Below, in pieces: positions 16,830 through 26,817 of a DNA stretch of 64,000 nt. The translations under genes were made by a program, and so were the position numbers. Source of the DNA: Acidicapsa ligni. GTDB lineage: Bacteria > Acidobacteriota > Terriglobia > Terriglobales > Acidobacteriaceae. Each line of letters starts with the position of its first letter. Position 1 is the first letter of the stretch. The notes under the pieces are model-generated. The model saw only the letters and a program-made list of their open reading frames with translations. It had not been told where the DNA came from and did no database searches. The DNA is taken from assembly GCF_025685655.1 (NCBI RefSeq), contig NZ_JAGSYG010000003.1, positions 124,001-188,000 of the forward strand, read 5' to 3'.

Positions 16830-18185
16830 CTATCGCCCCTTTTCGAGCACCGCCAGTCTTTGCTTCGCCTGCCATTCCTGATCCGGGAACTTACCATTGG
16901 CTGTGTCCAGGAATTGGTGATAGTAGGCAGAGGCCTGCTTCTTGTCGTGAAGCGTATCGTATGCAGTCGCCCATAGGAAGTAGATTGTTGCCGTTTCAGG
17001 CAAATATTTTGACCGTACGGAAAGAGCGTGCAGCGTGATCGTAGGCTGATGCATCTCAAAGGAGGCAAAGGCCAGCCCATTCCAGGCCTCACCATTCGTT
17101 TCATCGATCGAGGTCGCCTGCTCAAAAGCTTTCATAGCCTCGGCATAACGATGCAGCCGGATTAGGTTTTGTCCATGTCCAGCCAACAGATCGGCATCCT
17201 TGGGATCGGCGGCGAGCATTTTGACGTACAGTTCATCGGATGCTTCATAGTCTCCTGCATCCGCGTTCACCTGCGCCAGCATTCGTGTCAGAGCTGCGTC
17301 ATCCGGATGCTTTTGATGGAACTCCTGTAGTAGCGGAAGCGCCTCGGCTTTATCCTGAGCCACAAGCACAGCCGCAAGCTGGGCAGTCAATGCTGGGTCC
17401 TCCGGATGTTTTTTAAGCGCCTCCTTCACCAGATCCTCAGCCTCGGGATACTTCTTCTGCGCAATCAGTACATGAGCCAGTCCTGTAGACGCCTGCTCTG
17501 AATCGGGATCTTTTTTCAGCAACCGCCGATATGCAGCCTCGGCCGAGACTGAGTCACCAGCAGCCTCGGCAAGACTGGCCGCAAACAGTGTGTCCTCTGT
17601 CGTTTCGGGAGTGAGCTTCAATGCCTCGATCAAATCCGCTGAGGCCTGCGCTGGATCGGCTTTGCCATCCACTCCTACCCGATCAATCTGTGCCAGTGCA
17701 CGCCATGCCTTAGCCTTGGCGGCAACTCCAGCATCGCCCGGATCGAGCGTCGTGGCAACTACCAGCACCGGGCGCGAATCTGCTGATTTACCCATACGCG
17801 CGAGCAGCAGACCAAGCGAAATCTGTGCCTCGAAGCTCTTTGGATTTGCCGAAACCGCCTTGGTATAAAAAGCCATCGCATCCTCATTGCGCCCCTGCGC
17901 ATCGGCCAGATACCCGGCATCAAAGAGCGCACGAGCGTCTACCGGATGCGTCGCAAGCCAGGAGTCAAGAATAGGTTCGGCAGTCTTCCAATCATTCTTG
18001 AGTAACGCGGCCTCAGCCTTGGCTATCTCGGGCGATTCAACATTCGCACTCTCAGGCACGGCAATTTCCTTTGGAGCCTGAATCCCCTGAGTAGAGGATG
18101 ATTCCTGCGCAACAACGGGCAAGCCCCAACTCAAAAATAAAATCGATATCACAAACAATAAAGAACGAAACACGAAATACCTCAT
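16830..18185 (-). CDS. Exported tetratricopeptide-repeat protein
   Basis: 451 residues. An N-terminal signal peptide (about residues 1-26, ending near VVAQE) is followed by many TPR units; examples are ALFDAGYLADAQGRNEDAM, SFEAQISLGLLLARMGKSAD, QASTGLAHVLIAQKKYPEA, DLLAGHGQNLIRLHRYAEA and GEAWNGLAFASFEMHQP. TPR arrays bind other proteins, so a periplasmic scaffold is likely. It is the first gene of a three-gene set with two small exported helical proteins, which may be its partners. No enzyme domain is present. Confidence 0.9.
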   Translation of the reverse strand: MRYFVFRSLLFVISILFLSWGLPVVAQESSSTQGIQAPKEIAVPESANVESPEIAKAEAALLKNDWKTAEPILDSWLATHPVDARALFDAGYLADAQGRNEDAMAFYTKAVSANPKSFEAQISLGLLLARMGKSADSRPVLVVATTLDPGDAGVAAKAKAWRALAQIDRVGVDGKADPAQASADLIEALKLTPETTEDTLFAASLAEAAGDSVSAEAAYRRLLKKDPDSEQASTGLAHVLIAQKKYPEAEDLVKEALKKHPEDPALTAQLAAVLVAQDKAEALPLLQEFHQKHPDDAALTRMLAQVNADAGDYEASDELYVKMLAADPKDADLLAGHGQNLIRLHRYAEAMKAFEQATSIDETNGEAWNGLAFASFEMHQPTITLHALSVRSKYLPETATIYFLWATAYDTLHDKKQASAYYHQFLDTANGKFPDQEWQAKQRLAVLEKGR

Positions 18186-18463
18186 ATCCAGTTTACCGGG
18201 CCATCCCGCACATAGGAATGCATAGATTTAGACGGCCTAAAGATAGAAGTGCGATCTGAACGGTAACTTGAAATGGTAAGTGTTACCAGGACAAAAGCAG
18301 ACAATCCCGACGCATCCTGATTTTGTGTAAGTTTGTCTGTTCTAATCCGCCCTGTAACGTTATAGTGAGTCCCAACACAAAAGCATATGCACAGTAGACA
18401 CAAGAAACGGTGCCAGCATTAGCTCCCCAAAAAGAGAACTCAAAAACAACGAGAGGACTACCT

Positions 18464-20431
18464 ATGAAAGTTTTTCTGCTAGCAGCTACTGCCTTGATCC
18501 TAGGGGTATTTACAACAACAGGCCTTGCGCAAACTAGCCATGTATCTACAACCTTACATGTTCAAACTCTCGGAGTAGCGGATCAGAACGCAATCACGCA
18601 CTTCACTGTATTTCTGCCATTGACGCATCAGGAGACGCTTCAGCAGCTCTTACAGAATCTGACCGATACGAGTTCGCCCCAGTATCACCACTGGCTCACG
18701 CCCGCCCAGTTCAAAACTCAATTTGGCCCTAGCGCGTCTACCATTGCGCAAGCGAAGGCTGCATTGCAATCCGCAGGGTTCAAAGTCATAGGCGAAAAAA
18801 CTCAAAGCCTCGAAGTTGAGGGTTCCGTATCGGCTGTGCAAAGAACGTTCTCCACGCATTTGCAGCGCGTTCAAACAGCGCGAGGCGGTGTCAAACTAAC
18901 CGCCGTGGAACGCCATCTTACATTGCCTTCAACCCTGGCTTCTCTCGGCGCGGTCATTCCCGCATTCAGTTCTCGTCTTGAGGCCCGTACGCACTCAAGA
19001 AGGATGGCCAAGTCTCTTGCATACTTAGATCCACTCTTCAGGCTCACCAGCAACGATAGTTTCTTCTATCCAAACGATCTGAATGAGGCCTATCGACTAC
19101 CCTCATTCCAGGCCGAAACCACCTTGGCGCGCACCGGTCATCGAGCTCCGCTGGCTGGAGTTGGCACCCACATTGGCATTGTCATTTCGTCGGTCATCAG
19201 CCCCAGCGATCTGGCAGCTACCTTTAACTCGACGCTCAATCTGGGCGGCGGTATAAATCTCGTTCAGGCATATTCGGCGAACACTAAGTTGCCGGTTCCT
19301 ACCCTGACGGTTGTTCCAGTAGACGGTGGCAGCGGCCCATTCAATCCAGCATCGGATGACGCTCTCGAAGCCTCGCTCGATACCCAGATGTCCCTGGGAA
19401 CAGCTCCTGGAGCTACGGAAACGCTCTACAACATTCCCGACCTCAGCGATGATTCGATACTTGACGGTTACGCCACTGTCGATGAGGACAATGTCGTTGA
19501 TATCGTGAGTTCATCCTTCGGTGGATGCGAACGGTATTACACTGCAGCCTATAACGGTGGCGTCGACTTCACCAACATTCTCCAGGTTTATCACTCTCTA
19601 TTCGATCAAGGGAACGCCCAGGGCATCACCTTTATCGCCAGCACAGGTGACAATGGCGGTGTACCCTGCCTCTCACCTGAGTTCCTCAATAATCCGTCGA
19701 ACGGCACTTCGTTTGTAGCTGGCGTGGAAACACCGGCAGCAGATCCGGATGTCACCGCGGTAGGTGGCACTAACCTCTCCACGAGCGCTGCTCCGGGAGC
19801 CGACGACGCGACCTACAAATCGGAGAACGCAGACTTCGATCCGGTAGTTCCAGCGGAATATCAGATTGGCCCAACAACCATCGTCAGTGTGGGCAATAAC
19901 ACCTGGGGCTCCGGTGGTGGTATCAGTTCTGTCTTCCCAAAACCCTGGTATCAGAAACTGGTGCCGACCGGCAGCAAACAGTATCGTACAACGCCTGATC
20001 TTGCTCTCATGATGGGTGGCTGCCCCGGAGATGCTGATCTTGCCGCTCAGGACTGCACCGCTCTGCCGCGTAGCTCAGCCCTCATCTGGATCGGAGGCGA
20101 GCTTGATCTCGTCATTGGCACGAGTGCTGCAGCTCCTGAATTTGCAGGCGCTCTGGCCCTTGCTGTTGAGATAAACAACGGGCGCCTCGGCAACGTCAAC
20201 CCGGAGATCTATGGATTGGCAGCGGTACAAAACCTACTTGGCGGAGCGAAGGCGCCTGCTGCGTTTCAGTTCTACCATCGCAACATCTCGGGAAGTAACA
20301 ACTTCTTCACTGTGACCCCTGGCCAGGCCTACAGCGAAGTCATCGGCAATGGCACGCTAGATGTCAAAAACATCCTGCTCCTGCCATCCATACCCGCCGC
20401 TGGAGCACCAAATACTCCAAGCAATCCGTAA
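18464..20431 (+). CDS. Secreted S53 (sedolisin/kumamolisin-type) serine-carboxyl peptidase
   Basis: Acid-active secreted endopeptidase. From the ATG at 18464 (preceded by GAGAGGA) the protein has a signal peptide (MKVFLLAATALILGVFTTTG) and about 655 residues. The pro-domain is marked by SPQYHHWLTPAQFKTQFGPS. The S53 catalytic residues are visible: Glu and Asp in LEASLDTQM, the oxyanion Asp in ASTGDNGG and the nucleophile in IGTSAAAPEFAG. An in-frame ATG at 18410 would put 18 polar residues before the signal and is unlikely. The gene converges on uvrA across a strong hairpin. Such peptidases are common in acidophilic Acidobacteria. Confidence 0.93.
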   Translation: MKVFLLAATALILGVFTTTGLAQTSHVSTTLHVQTLGVADQNAITHFTVFLPLTHQETLQQLLQNLTDTSSPQYHHWLTPAQFKTQFGPSASTIAQAKAALQSAGFKVIGEKTQSLEVEGSVSAVQRTFSTHLQRVQTARGGVKLTAVERHLTLPSTLASLGAVIPAFSSRLEARTHSRRMAKSLAYLDPLFRLTSNDSFFYPNDLNEAYRLPSFQAETTLARTGHRAPLAGVGTHIGIVISSVISPSDLAATFNSTLNLGGGINLVQAYSANTKLPVPTLTVVPVDGGSGPFNPASDDALEASLDTQMSLGTAPGATETLYNIPDLSDDSILDGYATVDEDNVVDIVSSSFGGCERYYTAAYNGGVDFTNILQVYHSLFDQGNAQGITFIASTGDNGGVPCLSPEFLNNPSNGTSFVAGVETPAADPDVTAVGGTNLSTSAAPGADDATYKSENADFDPVVPAEYQIGPTTIVSVGNNTWGSGGGISSVFPKPWYQKLVPTGSKQYRTTPDLALMMGGCPGDADLAAQDCTALPRSSALIWIGGELDLVIGTSAAAPEFAGALALAVEINNGRLGNVNPEIYGLAAVQNLLGGAKAPAAFQFYHRNISGSNNFFTVTPGQAYSEVIGNGTLDVKNILLLPSIPAAGAPNTPSNP

Positions 20432-20452
20432 GCTGAATCACTCGCAATAATT

Positions 20453-20500
20453 CAAATGCTGGATGCGGTAGAGAGCTATCTCCGGCGCATCCAGCATTTG
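20453..20500. terminator. Hairpin between S53 peptidase and uvrA
   Basis: Perfect 15-bp arms (20453-20467 and 20486-20500) around an 18-base loop, flanked by AATT-rich sequence on both sides. Sitting between two convergent genes, it probably serves both directions as a terminator. Confidence 0.8.
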
Positions 20501-20535
20501 TAATTCAAGGCTCTTGTTTCGCCTGTTCAGAAGGC

Positions 20536-23514
20536 CTATAAAACTTTCGCCAGCCACTGCCCGGTATGCGAGTTGGGATTCGCGGCAATCTCTTCAGGCG
20601 TTCCTACAGCAACAACCTGACCTCCCCCGGAACCGCCCTCTGGTCCCATATCAATCACCCAGTCGGCAGATTTGATGACATCCAGATTGTGTTCGATCAC
20701 CACCAGCGAACCACCGCCATCGATCAGCTTACGAAATGCAGTAAGCAATTTCGATACATCGTCGAAGTGCAAACCTGTCGTCGGCTCATCGAGAATATAG
20801 AGCACGCGGCTGAGCCCTGCCGTGCGGATGTTTGCATTCGCAGAACGCACCTGGGAAAGATGCGCCGCCAGCTTGACCCTCTGTGCCTCGCCGCCGGAGA
20901 GTGTCGTTGCAGATTGCCCCAATCGAAGATAGCCCAGCCCAACCTCATCGAGCACCGCCAGCTTGTCCAGCAACCGAGGCAGGCCGACAAAGAATCGTAA
21001 TGCTTCTTTCACTGTCAGATTCAAGACTTCATGAATATTCTTGCCCTTGTATTGAACACCGAGAATTCTTGGCTGAAAGCGTGTACCGTTGCAGTCTTCG
21101 CAAGGCAGTTCAACGTCGGCAAGGAACTGCATTTCTACAGTGACTGTTCCGTCGCCTTCGCAGGTCTTGCAGCGGCCGCCCGGGATATTGAAAGAAAAGT
21201 GTCCCGGTGTAAGCGAAAGCTTCTTTGAATCCGGCTGCGCGGCAAACAATTCCCGGATAAGATCAAATGCCTTGATGTATGTCACTGGATTTGAGCGCGG
21301 CGTCCGGCCAATCGGATTTTGATCGACCAGAATCACATCATTCAATCGCTCTGTGCCAGTCAGATCGCGGAAGAGACCGGTGGGATCTGCTCCTTCGGAT
21401 TGTCCAAGAGCACGGGCCACTGCGCGATAGAGTACCTGATGGACAAGCGAAGATTTTCCCGATCCGGATACGCCGGTAATTGCGACTAGCATGCCGAGTG
21501 GTATTTCGACGTCGACGTTCTTGAGGTTATTTGCGCGCGCTCCGCGCAGTACCAGTTTTTCGCGCCCTGGTTCACGACGGCGCGTGGGAACGGGAATCGC
21601 CAACTGGCCGGAAAGGTAGCGGCCTGTGAGGGAATTGGGATTAGCCAGGATTTCCTCAACGGTCCCTTCGGCTAGCAGCTTGCCGCCAAATTCACCCGCG
21701 CCGGGGCCTAGATCAAGCAGATGATCGGCTGCCCGCAACACGTCTGGATCGTGCTCCACGACGAGGATTGTATTGCCGAGATCGCGCAGGTTTTTGAGGA
21801 TGTTGATCAGGCGATCCGTATCGCGTGTGTGCAGGCCGATAGATGGTTCGTCGAGAACATAAAGCGCGCCGACGAGGCGTGATCCAAGCGAAGTTGCCAG
21901 TTGAATGCGCTGCGCTTCTCCGCCGGAAAGCGTGCTGGCGAGGCGATCCAGCGTCAGATAATCGAGTCCGACGGCATCGAGGAAGCTGATGCGCTCGCGT
22001 ACTTCGTCGAGGATTGGCCCGGCAATCTCGTGCTGCATTGGGCTAAGGATCAGGGCGCTGAAAAAGGCCTTTGCGCCGGAAATTGTGAGTGCGGCGACTT
22101 CGCAGATATTCTGGTTATTGATGCGAACGGAACGAGCCTCCGCGCGCAGGCGCTGTCCGCGGCATTCGGGGCAAACTGCGTAGCCGCGATATTTCGAGAG
22201 CATTACGCGGACATGCAGTTTGTACTTCTTGCGCTCCATCTCGGCAAAGAATCCGTAGATGCCGACGAAGGATGTCCCGGATTTACCTTTGTCGCCGTAC
22301 AGCAAAGTCTCGTGCTGCTCAGCAGTAAGATCCTGCCACGGAACGTCCAGGGGCACGCCCAGGGCTTTTGCGTGGCGCTTCAGATCTGTGAACCAGGTGC
22401 GGTATTTCAGGCGGTTCCAGGGGTCGATTGCTCCGTCGGTGAGCGTTAACGACTTGTCTGGAATCACGAGGTTGATGTCGAAATCTATGGTGTTTCCAAA
22501 ACCTTGGCAACGTGGGCAGGCGCCGAAGGGATTATTGAACGAGAACAGTCTCGGCTCCGGCTCTTTGGCGGGACGGTGGCAGCTACGGCATTCGTAGGCG
22601 GACGAATAACGGTGGCGCGGACGCTCCGTAATTTCGTCATTGCGCGGAACCTCTTCGAAGATCACCTCGGCAGATTCGCGATAAGCGATTTCGACAGCGT
22701 CAACTATTCGACCGCGAGCCTCGTCTGAGACGACAATTCGGTCAATAAGAACAAAAACCGGCAGTGAAAAATCCAGGTCGAGCAGAGACTCGGGGCTGGA
22801 AAACTCAAAGATGCGCTCATGCTGATAAAGGCGATTGAAGCCGTTGGCGCGAAGTTCAACAAGGCGCGCTTTCAGAGATTCGGTCAGCGGTGATTCCGGA
22901 TCGACGTCCGGTTTCGCTGCGGGCTTTCGTCCGCGTTTGGCTGGCTTTGCGGCCTCTTGCGGAGCTTCTGCGACTACAGCTCGGACAGGAAAAATTGCAT
23001 GCAACCGCGTCCCTTCGCCGAGAGCCAGTACGGATTCTGCAATTTCGTCTACCGAGTCGCGGCCAACCAGTCCGTCGCAGTAAATGCAATGGACTGTCCC
23101 ACATCGCGCGTAAAGCAGGCGCATGTAGTCGTAGATTTCAGTGGCCGTGGCGACTGTCGAACGCGGGTTTCTCGTCGTGTTTTTCTGCTTGATGGCGATG
23201 GCTGGGGCTAGGCCGTCGATGAGGTCAACGTCCGGCTTTTCAATACGTTCCAGAAATTGGCGAGCATATGCGGAGAGCGATTCCACGTAGCGGCGTTGGC
23301 CTTCGGCGTAGATGGTGTCGAACGCAAGCGAACTCTTGCCCGATCCGGAAACTCCGGAGACGACAGTGAGCTGGCCGTGGGGGATATCGCAGCTTATGTT
23401 CTTTAGATTGTGCGTCCGCGCGCCGCGGATCGAGATCGAATCATTCAAAGGGGAGCACCCTGGGGTGATAGTTTGGCGACGTTGCCTGTGCGTTCCCCGC
23501 GGGGGCAGGCGCAT
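20536..23514 (-). CDS. uvrA: Excinuclease ABC subunit A
   Basis: DNA damage-recognition ATPase of nucleotide excision repair. Both ABC modules are complete: Walker [20 protein letters not shown] and [15 protein letters not shown], signature [12 protein letters not shown] and [12 protein letters not shown], and zinc-binding CysXXCys sets in CRSCH...CPRC and CKTCEGDG...CEDC. Total 992 residues from the ATG at 23514. The first 22 residues (basic, proline-rich) are unlike homologues, which start just before [14 protein letters not shown]; a TTG at 23448 with an AGGG upstream would give that form, so the start is uncertain. The insertion [13 protein letters not shown] in the first module is a local low-complexity loop. 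Confidence 0.96.
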   Translation of the reverse strand: MRLPPRGTHRQRRQTITPGCSPLNDSISIRGARTHNLKNISCDIPHGQLTVVSGVSGSGKSSLAFDTIYAEGQRRYVESLSAYARQFLERIEKPDVDLIDGLAPAIAIKQKNTTRNPRSTVATATEIYDYMRLLYARCGTVHCIYCDGLVGRDSVDEIAESVLALGEGTRLHAIFPVRAVVAEAPQEAAKPAKRGRKPAAKPDVDPESPLTESLKARLVELRANGFNRLYQHERIFEFSSPESLLDLDFSLPVFVLIDRIVVSDEARGRIVDAVEIAYRESAEVIFEEVPRNDEITERPRHRYSSAYECRSCHRPAKEPEPRLFSFNNPFGACPRCQGFGNTIDFDINLVIPDKSLTLTDGAIDPWNRLKYRTWFTDLKRHAKALGVPLDVPWQDLTAEQHETLLYGDKGKSGTSFVGIYGFFAEMERKKYKLHVRVMLSKYRGYAVCPECRGQRLRAEARSVRINNQNICEVAALTISGAKAFFSALILSPMQHEIAGPILDEVRERISFLDAVGLDYLTLDRLASTLSGGEAQRIQLATSLGSRLVGALYVLDEPSIGLHTRDTDRLINILKNLRDLGNTILVVEHDPDVLRAADHLLDLGPGAGEFGGKLLAEGTVEEILANPNSLTGRYLSGQLAIPVPTRRREPGREKLVLRGARANNLKNVDVEIPLGMLVAITGVSGSGKSSLVHQVLYRAVARALGQSEGADPTGLFRDLTGTERLNDVILVDQNPIGRTPRSNPVTYIKAFDLIRELFAAQPDSKKLSLTPGHFSFNIPGGRCKTCEGDGTVTVEMQFLADVELPCEDCNGTRFQPRILGVQYKGKNIHEVLNLTVKEALRFFVGLPRLLDKLAVLDEVGLGYLRLGQSATTLSGGEAQRVKLAAHLSQVRSANANIRTAGLSRVLYILDEPTTGLHFDDVSKLLTAFRKLIDGGGSLVVIEHNLDVIKSADWVIDMGPEGGSGGGQVVAVGTPEEIAANPNSHTGQWLAKVL

Positions 23515-23683
23515 GAGTCCAGTCCTGATTATAGGCTTTGGGAGGATGATTTGCAGGGCAGGAAGTAAGTCTGGTCACCAGGAGCGTTGCGGGGAGTACG
23601 CACCTGGCGGCCCGATGTAGCGGAGCGGCTGAAGTTTGAACATGAATACGCGAGGAATAGCGCAACGCAGTAATCGGATGCGG

Positions 23684-24094
23684 CTATCGAGCTTTGAAGT
23701 AGCCGTCTTCCAAGTCCTCGTTCCGCTTTTCGATTTCGGCAGTGGCTACCGGATGAAGTTTTTGCAGCAGGGCGAGAAGCAGCCTTGGGTCAAAGGACTC
23801 CAGCGAATGATCGGCTGTTTTACAGATGCCGCCTCTTGGTGTGCAGATGACGACGGTAGGGATATCGGGGCGCAGCGCCTTGAGGGCGGATATCAGTTCT
23901 TCGCAGGGCATATCGATCATTCCGGAGTCGGCGACTACGCCTTCAATCGCGGGAAACTTTTTGAGGGTTTCGATTGCCTCGTAGCTGCTATAGGCGGTGA
24001 TGACGTTAAACTTTGCGGTTTCAAGGATCAGTTTGCGGGTCGAGATGCCGCTGGAGGTTTCGCGATCTACTACAAGGAAACAGGGCCTGATCAT
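23684..24094 (-). CDS. Degenerate receiver-domain protein
   Basis: 136 residues covering one receiver-like fold. The first strand LVVD (Asp10) and the phosphoacceptor position VVADSGM (Asp56) are recognisable, with Thr85 in VVICTPRGG. The second acidic residue normally next to Asp10 is changed to Arg-Glu, and the conserved lysine near the end is not seen, so phosphorylation by the usual mechanism is doubtful. There is no output domain. It lies about 100 bp after the alginate-lyase-family gene on the same strand; a GAF protein with a histidine box lies further up. A partner cannot be named from sequence. Confidence 0.8.
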   Translation of the reverse strand: MIRPCFLVVDRETSSGISTRKLILETAKFNVITAYSSYEAIETLKKFPAIEGVVADSGMIDMPCEELISALKALRPDIPTVVICTPRGGICKTADHSLESFDPRLLLALLQKLHPVATAEIEKRNEDLEDGYFKAR

Positions 24095-24198
24095 GGTGTT
24101 CTTTTATCAGGGGGAGTGGGGATGTGTATAGGGCTTTGACGAGGGGCCGAAATATCTCAGGGTTACTTTTCCTCTTTGGTCGTGATTTGGAGCATGTG

Positions 24199-25398
24199 TC
24201 ATATCCAGAGCAGGGGTTGGCGAATTGGGTTGTTCCGGATGACTTCGTGGTCGGTGGGGTCGGGGTTGAGGGTTTTCCATAGGGCTATGTTAGGTTGCTG
24301 GTGGCAAGCCAGGCCGGTGAAGAGCAGACCGGGAGAGCGGACGGGCAATGCTTCAAAATGTTCTACGTCTTTTACGTATGGCCATGTGGTTTTGTCTTTT
24401 AGATAGGGATAGATAAAGTGGGCGGCTTTGCAGATTCCGCGGCCGTCGGGGAGTTGGAATGTTAGTAACTCCGGCTCGACAGACTTAAGCGACTGGCAGA
24501 GTGTGGCCATAACATCGAAGTTAAAGATGGAGTAACTATAGGGCTTGGTGCGAGCCAGTTCTTTGGGAAATGACCCGTCGAGGCCAAGTTGATCGGGCAG
24601 AAGTATTTCGGTGTACTGCCGGTGGATTTCGCTGCGGGTGGTCGTGTCGTCGATGAGACGGGCGAACTCCGATGCCTGGAGAGCCCAGCAGGTGGCATGG
24701 TTGTTTTGGGCGTCGCGTTCGTGCTGGCCTTTGTCGCTGGTCTTGAGCCATTGCAGGTAGCTGCGGAACCAATCCTTGAGCGCGGTCTGTTCCGCGGGGT
24801 TGAGGAAGTGTGGGCTGACGATGCTGGCGGCACGGGCTACTTCGACTAAGTGCAGTGTGTCGATGATGCCCCAGGAGCGACCCGTGGAGACTCCGTGAAC
24901 TCCCTGGGAGTATTCAAGGTTGGGGTTCATGCGGGTGGCAGGGTTGATAAACCAGGCGCGTAGGTGATTGCAGGCTTGTTGGCCATAGTTGCGATCGCGT
25001 GTAAGGAGCCAGGCAGCGGTGAGGGCCGGCATCTGAATGGAGAGCGCGATCATGGCCTTGCGATGGTCATTGAAGTTTTCAGGATTACTTTGGCCGTCGC
25101 GATTGATATATGGGCCGCTGGGATTTTGAGGATCGGGCCAGAAGTAGTCGGCCTGAGAGAAGAAATCGTGCGGGCCGCCGGGGATTTTGAGGGAAGGGAA
25201 TGCCGTTATCGTCTGGGGCTGCAGGGGGAGATAGTTGGCGGCCGCTTTGAGGATTCGCTGGCGATCGTTAGCGGCGACTAATTTGTAGGCATCCTCTTTG
25301 GGGATTGGGAGAGCCCAGGTAGAAGCGGAGGGAATGGCTACCGTTGCAAGGAGTTTGCAGGCCTGGCGGCGGGTAATCGGGGATTGGAATGGCGGCAT
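24199..25398 (-). CDS. Alginate lyase family protein, exported
   Basis: 399 residues. The N-terminus ITRRQACKLLATVAIP is a twin-arginine type signal, so the folded protein is probably exported by Tat. The body matches the alginate lyase superfamily (alpha/alpha toroid, PF05426-type): YSQGVHGVSTGRSWGIIDT, the NNHATCWALQ segment with the catalytic-type Asn-His pair, and FPKELARTKPYSYSIFNFD. Such enzymes cleave uronate polymers by beta-elimination; the substrate is not determined, and family members also act on other uronic-acid glycans. The nearby uronate cluster (26818-31368) fits a role in polyuronate breakdown. Confidence 0.85.
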   Translation of the reverse strand: MPPFQSPITRRQACKLLATVAIPSASTWALPIPKEDAYKLVAANDRQRILKAAANYLPLQPQTITAFPSLKIPGGPHDFFSQADYFWPDPQNPSGPYINRDGQSNPENFNDHRKAMIALSIQMPALTAAWLLTRDRNYGQQACNHLRAWFINPATRMNPNLEYSQGVHGVSTGRSWGIIDTLHLVEVARAASIVSPHFLNPAEQTALKDWFRSYLQWLKTSDKGQHERDAQNNHATCWALQASEFARLIDDTTTRSEIHRQYTEILLPDQLGLDGSFPKELARTKPYSYSIFNFDVMATLCQSLKSVEPELLTFQLPDGRGICKAAHFIYPYLKDKTTWPYVKDVEHFEALPVRSPGLLFTGLACHQQPNIALWKTLNPDPTDHEVIRNNPIRQPLLWI

Positions 25399-25508
25399 TT
25401 ACTGACTCGCTCTCACAGTTGTTGGGCGCGGTTATTAGGCGCTATTTGGCGTGCGAAGTCAGGATACTTCGGATGGGCTATGTATGTCTGTGGCTGAAGC
25501 AGGTGGGC

Positions 25509-26336
25509 TTATTCAGAGCGGAGCTTGCCTATTGGCAGGGCGAGAATTTCCTGGACGAGAGAAGAGAGACGCTGGACTGGCTCGGTTAATTCGTGGGCCA
25601 GGCTGGATGCCTCTCGATGGTCTTTGTCTTCGCGAGCCAGATAGAGCAGGTTGGTCACGCTTTGCAGCGGGTTGTTGATGTTGTGGGCGAGCTCGTTTGC
25701 GAGTGCTGCTGCGGCGGTGGCTTTGGCTTGCTCCACGAGAATTTTTTGCTGGCGTTGCTGACGAACGCCCATGGCGGCGAAGTTAGCAAGAGTTTGCATG
25801 AGGCGCAGATCGTCGCCGTCAAAGGCTACTGACTTTTGATGCGACACGATCCAGATGGTGCCGCGGGTCTCTTCAACCTGCCAGGGAAGGAGGATTCCGT
25901 CGGTGACGGCTGGGGCCTCGACTTTCATGATGTCGAAGAAGCGCTGGGTTACGCGGAAGAGCTGTGGTGTGCCGCGTTCGATGCAGACGCCGCAAGCGCT
26001 GGGGTAGCGGGGGAGTGTAGCGTTCAAAAAATTGGAGTAACTGCCGGCGGTGGCGACCCAGAGGTAGTATTTTTCGTCTGTCTTATCTTCCTGCTCGATG
26101 CTGATGCCGGCGCTGTCAGCTCCACAGAGATCGACAGCTGCGTTTACCAGTTCTTGGAGGATAGTATCGGGGCTTTCTACGAAGGCGTTGGCCAGACGCT
26201 GGAGAGCTTCCATCTGGATCATCGTGTCGTGCAGGTGAAGCCGCCTGGAGTTGAAGGCAGGATCCGTGAGCAGGTCGATGATCTCTATGCCGGTATCAGC
26301 ATCAGCGGGATTCAGGATCAAGCTTTCCATAATCAC
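25509..26336 (-). CDS. GAF domain protein with a histidine-kinase dimerisation box but no ATPase domain
   Basis: 275 residues. A GAF domain spans about 40-195 (ELVNAAVDLCGADSAGISI ... LRLMQTLANFAAMGVRQQ) with two cysteines in PSACGVCIERG. It is followed by a DHp-type helix with the phosphoacceptor histidine, ELAHNINNPLQSVTNLLYL (His218). The protein ends about 40 residues later, where a HATPase domain should begin. No HATPase motifs (N, G1, G2 boxes) are found downstream in any frame I checked. It may be a phosphotransfer or regulatory protein, or a truncated kinase. It is not in an obvious operon with a full kinase. Confidence 0.85.
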   Translation of the reverse strand: MIMESLILNPADADTGIEIIDLLTDPAFNSRRLHLHDTMIQMEALQRLANAFVESPDTILQELVNAAVDLCGADSAGISIEQEDKTDEKYYLWVATAGSYSNFLNATLPRYPSACGVCIERGTPQLFRVTQRFFDIMKVEAPAVTDGILLPWQVEETRGTIWIVSHQKSVAFDGDDLRLMQTLANFAAMGVRQQRQQKILVEQAKATAAAALANELAHNINNPLQSVTNLLYLAREDKDHREASSLAHELTEPVQRLSSLVQEILALPIGKLRSE

Positions 26337-26817
26337 CCTTCAAGCTAGAGTACTCCGGTATTGGTTGGGAAGGCTCTGGATGGTAAGCTATCACCATTGT
26401 GCATTTCCGCTGATAAAAAGAAGATTTCAAGAGAATACAGCAGAAGATTTGACTTTGCGAGGTGGCGAGAGAATACTAAGTTCTCAACGACCTAGTATGG
26501 TCTGCAGGATCGAGCAAACCCGCCTCTATGTAGGCTGTTTTCGTGCGTCCGCCCGCCAGCCAGCCATTTGCGCAGATCATGAGCGAACTTGCAACCCCCA
26601 TCAGCTTAAGCTACCCGTTTCTGCTGTAGAGCAGAAAACCTCACGGCACATCTGCCTCGCACAGATGCAAAGATCGCCTTCGTCGCACCCTACCTCATGG
26701 GTCTTGTCGGCACCGGCGAATGCAACCTCTTCCTCAGAGCTTCTTGATCTTTGATAGCAGACACTCACCAACTTCTCCGTGTATTCTCGTTGAGAAAAAG
26801 ATTTGAGAGAACCGACT
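26337..26817. other. Intergenic region upstream of the uronate cluster
   Basis: About 480 bp between the divergent GAF gene and the SGNH esterase gene. It presumably holds both promoters, but I cannot assign a box with confidence. A 16-codon reading frame at 26579 (MSELATPISLSYPFLL) and a codon-like stretch around 26650-26746 (reading DAKIAFVAPYLMGLVGTG) suggest a small remnant gene broken by frame changes; I could not identify it. Confidence 0.4.
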
